Origin: Ohessyouella blattaphilus
Lineage (GTDB): Bacteria > Bacillota > Clostridia > Lachnospirales > Lachnospiraceae
Length of the DNA: 63,864 bases
Assembly: GCF_024721265.1 (NCBI RefSeq)
Contig: NZ_JAMXOC010000018.1
Span: 1-63,864, forward strand
Reading direction: 5' to 3'
The notes under the pieces: model-generated
Database searches by the model: none
What the model was told of the DNA's origin: nothing
What the model saw: only the letters and a program-made list of their open reading frames with translations
Part shown: positions 61,883-63,864 of the stretch, in pieces
Position numbering within the stretch: the stretch's first letter is position 1
Layout: every line of letters begins with the position of its first letter
Made by a program: the position numbers and the translations under genes

Positions 61883-61914
61883 GCCCCTAGCTTTCTGTGC
61901 TACAATAGCGATAG

Positions 61915-61987
61915 GGAAACATAGCTCAGCTGGGAGAGCATCCGCTTGACGTGCGGAAGGTCGCAGGTTCGAGCCCTGTTGTTTCCA
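61915..61987 (+). tRNA. tRNA-Val (GAC)
   Basis: A 73-nt cloverleaf: acceptor GGAAACA/TGTTTCC, anticodon stem TCCGC/GCGGA with loop TTGACGT and GAC, T-loop TTCGAGC, discriminator A. No CCA is encoded. A TACAAT at about 61901-61906 may be its -10. Confidence 0.95.
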
Positions 61988-61994
61988 TATCGAC

Positions 61995-62033
61995 AAAAAG
62001 GTCACTGCCCATTTGGACAGTGACCTTTTTTAT
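61995..62033. terminator. Bidirectional terminator between tRNA-Val and the chemoreceptor gene
   Basis: GGTCACTG/CAGTGACC with AAAAA on the left and TTTTTTAT on the right. Confidence 0.92.
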
Positions 62034-62036
62034 ACT

Positions 62037-63737
62037 TTATGCCAAACGCTCATTCTTTTCTTCTTGAAGTCTAAAGCGGTTAACCACTTCTTTCAAAGTG
62101 TTGGCCTGAGCCGCTAACTCCTCAGCTGATGCTGCTGATTGCTGGGCATTTGCGGAGTTACTCTGAACGGTAATGGTAATCTGCTCCACCGCCTGATTAA
62201 TGTCTTCTAAGGCACGGCTTTGTTCAATGGCGGCTTCTTTAATCTTATCCATCGACTGAGTCGTCTCGACGACAATCGTCTTCACCTCGCCTAAGCTATC
62301 TCTCGTGGCCTCTGTCAGTTCATTGCCGCCTGATACCTTCTCTACACTGCGGGCGATTAAACCGGCGGTTTCCTGGGCGGCCTCAGCTGATTTTGCAGCT
62401 AAGTTTCTCACCTCATCGGCTACCACGGCAAAGCCTTTTCCGTGTTGACCAGCTCTAGCTGCTTCCACTGCCGCATTAAGCGCTAAGATATTCGTCTGGA
62501 AGGCTATATCATCAATCGTCTTAATAATATTAGAGATTTCCTGAGAACTTTTATCGATCTCTTCCATCGCTAAAGCCAAATCATTCATCATACCATCACT
62601 GCGAACAATCACTTGATTGGTCTGCATCGCACTCTCCTGTGCCCCGATTGCTTGATTTGTACTTTCTTCACCCTTTTCACGAACCTGACCAACCACTTCA
62701 CGAAACTGATCCACTGTCGCCGCTTGCTCGTTAGTGCTAGCGGCTAAAGACTGCGCCGTCGAGGAAATCTGCTCGGCAGCTGCCGATACCTGTTCTGCTC
62801 CGTAGAGAACATCTCGGAACAATTCATTTAAGTGACTAACCGTCTGACTAATCGCAATATTCATAGCATCCTTTTCGCTACGAATAACTGGATATAAGTT
62901 TAAGTTTCCCTGAGCAAGTTCTTCCATTAGACCTACTTGCTTTTTCGTATTATCTGCCATTCTCTGGAAGGCATGCATTAGCTCGCCAATTTCGTCTTCT
63001 CTATCAGAGTCAATGTTAATATCCACAATTCCTTTAGCCAATTGATCCGACATTTCTGTTAGCTTAACAATCGGTTTCCCCAGTGTACGACGCATGACCC
63101 GAATAAGGATAACGGTTGCGATAATACAGCATAGTAAAATAGCAACTAAAATCCAAATCCCAAAGGTAAGCACAACTTGGTTGATTTCCGATAGGCTGAT
63201 GTCGGCTCCAATGACGCCAACCACTTCGCCGTCACTATCTTTAACGGCAGCAAATCCGGTAACCATCTCGCCAAACTCTCCTGATCTGTATACATCGGAA
63301 GCATTTGGTTCGCCGCTTTCGGCTGTTAAAGACATTTCCTTATCATAATTTTCAGCTGCTTCCGTATCGCCAAACTTTAGCTCTGCTTCTGCATCCTTTT
63401 CTGCATTATAGCCTTCTGCATAATAAGAAACGTTTTCGTCAATATGGGCATCTACAGCATATAAATATTTAACATCTGTATCAATCTTAATTTGATCAAG
63501 AACTGCCTTTGCCCGGTCGTAATTTTCATCTTTGACGCCTGTTTCCATGGCCTCTTTAAAACCATCTCCGTCAAGGGCTGCGGCGGCTGATTGAGCGATA
63601 TTCTGTGCCGTTATCGCATGATCCTTTACAGCCGTACTTCGAAAAACGAAAAGACTAGCAACACCAATCCCTACTGCGCAAACCGCCAAAATCAAAATGG
63701 TAAGTGTCGTAATCTGCTTTACTATTGATTTCTTCAT
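62037..63737 (-). CDS. Methyl-accepting chemotaxis protein
   Basis: A 566-residue chemoreceptor: membrane segments at about 8-30 and 190-213 flank a Cache-like sensor domain ([16 protein letters not shown] near its end), then HAMP ([20 protein letters not shown]) and a long helical signalling domain with the hairpin tip [19 protein letters not shown] and [13 protein letters not shown]. It signals to CheA/CheW, which are outside the window. AGGAGG precedes the start; the leader holds an inverted repeat. Confidence 0.95.
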   Translation of the reverse strand: MKKSIVKQITTLTILILAVCAVGIGVASLFVFRSTAVKDHAITAQNIAQSAAAALDGDGFKEAMETGVKDENYDRAKAVLDQIKIDTDVKYLYAVDAHIDENVSYYAEGYNAEKDAEAELKFGDTEAAENYDKEMSLTAESGEPNASDVYRSGEFGEMVTGFAAVKDSDGEVVGVIGADISLSEINQVVLTFGIWILVAILLCCIIATVILIRVMRRTLGKPIVKLTEMSDQLAKGIVDINIDSDREDEIGELMHAFQRMADNTKKQVGLMEELAQGNLNLYPVIRSEKDAMNIAISQTVSHLNELFRDVLYGAEQVSAAAEQISSTAQSLAASTNEQAATVDQFREVVGQVREKGEESTNQAIGAQESAMQTNQVIVRSDGMMNDLALAMEEIDKSSQEISNIIKTIDDIAFQTNILALNAAVEAARAGQHGKGFAVVADEVRNLAAKSAEAAQETAGLIARSVEKVSGGNELTEATRDSLGEVKTIVVETTQSMDKIKEAAIEQSRALEDINQAVEQITITVQSNSANAQQSAASAEELAAQANTLKEVVNRFRLQEEKNERLA

Positions 63738-63757
63738 TTATAATAACCTCCTAGTAT

Positions 63758-63778
63758 ATAGTCACTCTGTATGACTAT
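63758..63778 (-). promoter_or_regulatory. Inverted repeat in the chemoreceptor leader
   Basis: ATAGTCA/TGACTAT, 7-bp arms with a 7-base loop, just upstream of the AGGAGG. It could be an RNA hairpin near the ribosome binding site or a regulator site. Confidence 0.45.
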
Positions 63779-63809
63779 CGACAGATTCCTTCTTATACAA
63801 TAGGGGTTA

Positions 63810-63864
63810 ATCGAGTAGGAGGCGGTGACTAACCGCCGTCCTCTCACAGCACCGTACGTACCGT
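63810..63864 (-). mobile_element. Putative group II intron, 3' end (partial)
   Basis: Read leftward the edge sequence holds GGTACGTACGGTG, resembling the 3' strand of domain V, then a GC-rich hairpin (GGCGGTTAGTCACCGCC) like domain VI. It ends CTACTCGAT, with a candidate branch-point A seven bases from the end and a final AT. From memory this matches the 3' end of LtrA-type introns in clostridia. The rest, including any reverse transcriptase, is outside the window. Confidence 0.55.

Overview
The window looks like the chromosome of a low-to-mid GC Clostridia member, most like Lachnospiraceae. The basis is gene order and protein families: HU-rqcP-divIC-tilS-hpt-ftsH, dnaX-ybaB-recR, a GlgC/GlgD pair, a long clostridial-type PRPP synthase, DUF951, DUF5711, CvpA, a DnaD-like/DnaI-like replication pair, strong AGGAGG ribosome binding sites and a T-box leader. 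Sporulation genes that normally sit in the HU-ftsH neighbourhood (yabP, yabQ, spoIIE) are absent although spoVG is kept, so a non-spore-forming lineage is suggested. None of the four tRNA genes encodes its CCA end, which fits the cca gene in the window.

Layout. 1-1500: the edge of a mobile or plasmid-like element (partial ParA, DUF6075-like and DUF3970-like small proteins), stopping at the 3' end of rpsR. 1498-2540: rpsF-ssb-rpsR. 2672-9086: transport and housekeeping genes (BrnQ, TauE/SafE-like, DUF951, class B sortase, flavodoxin, LUD protein, YgjP-like peptidase, GldA). 9138-12784: a ferric-type ABC importer. 12897-13649: a QueG-like ferredoxin-domain protein. 13757-14542: three tRNA genes (Cys, Glu, Asn) interleaved with tandem ~93-nt units that fold into two hairpins, with compensatory changes between units; this is the most unusual signal here. 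14551-31057: a long leftward block of core genes (cvpA, DUF5711, split transketolase, transaldolase, recR, ybaB, dnaX, pfk, ftsH, hpt, tilS, divIC, rqcP, hup, pgm, cca). 31070-32815: proS under a T-box. 32936-41227: a pseudouridine synthase, glgC-glgD-spoVG, murC, and a replication-initiation operon preceded by three DnaA boxes, then prs. 41273-45679: a VanRS-like two-component system joined to an SbcCD-like pair whose Rad50-like member carries a transmembrane hairpin. 45706-47780: asnS and a small lipoprotein.

47847-55887 is a single chitobiose/cellobiose-type PTS operon: ROK regulator, EIIB, EIIC, EIIA, ChbG-like deacetylase, GH4 phospho-glycosidase, NagB, and then the general PTS proteins HPr and EI. 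Together they would import a beta-linked (acetyl)glucosamine disaccharide as a phosphate, deacetylate it, split it and send glucosamine-6-P to fructose-6-P. 56017-58821: a stand-alone HipA-like kinase and an ABC exporter. 58907-63737: a PatB-like C-S lyase, a DEAD-box helicase with a structured leader, tRNA-Val and a chemoreceptor. The right edge holds what looks like the 3' end of a group II intron.
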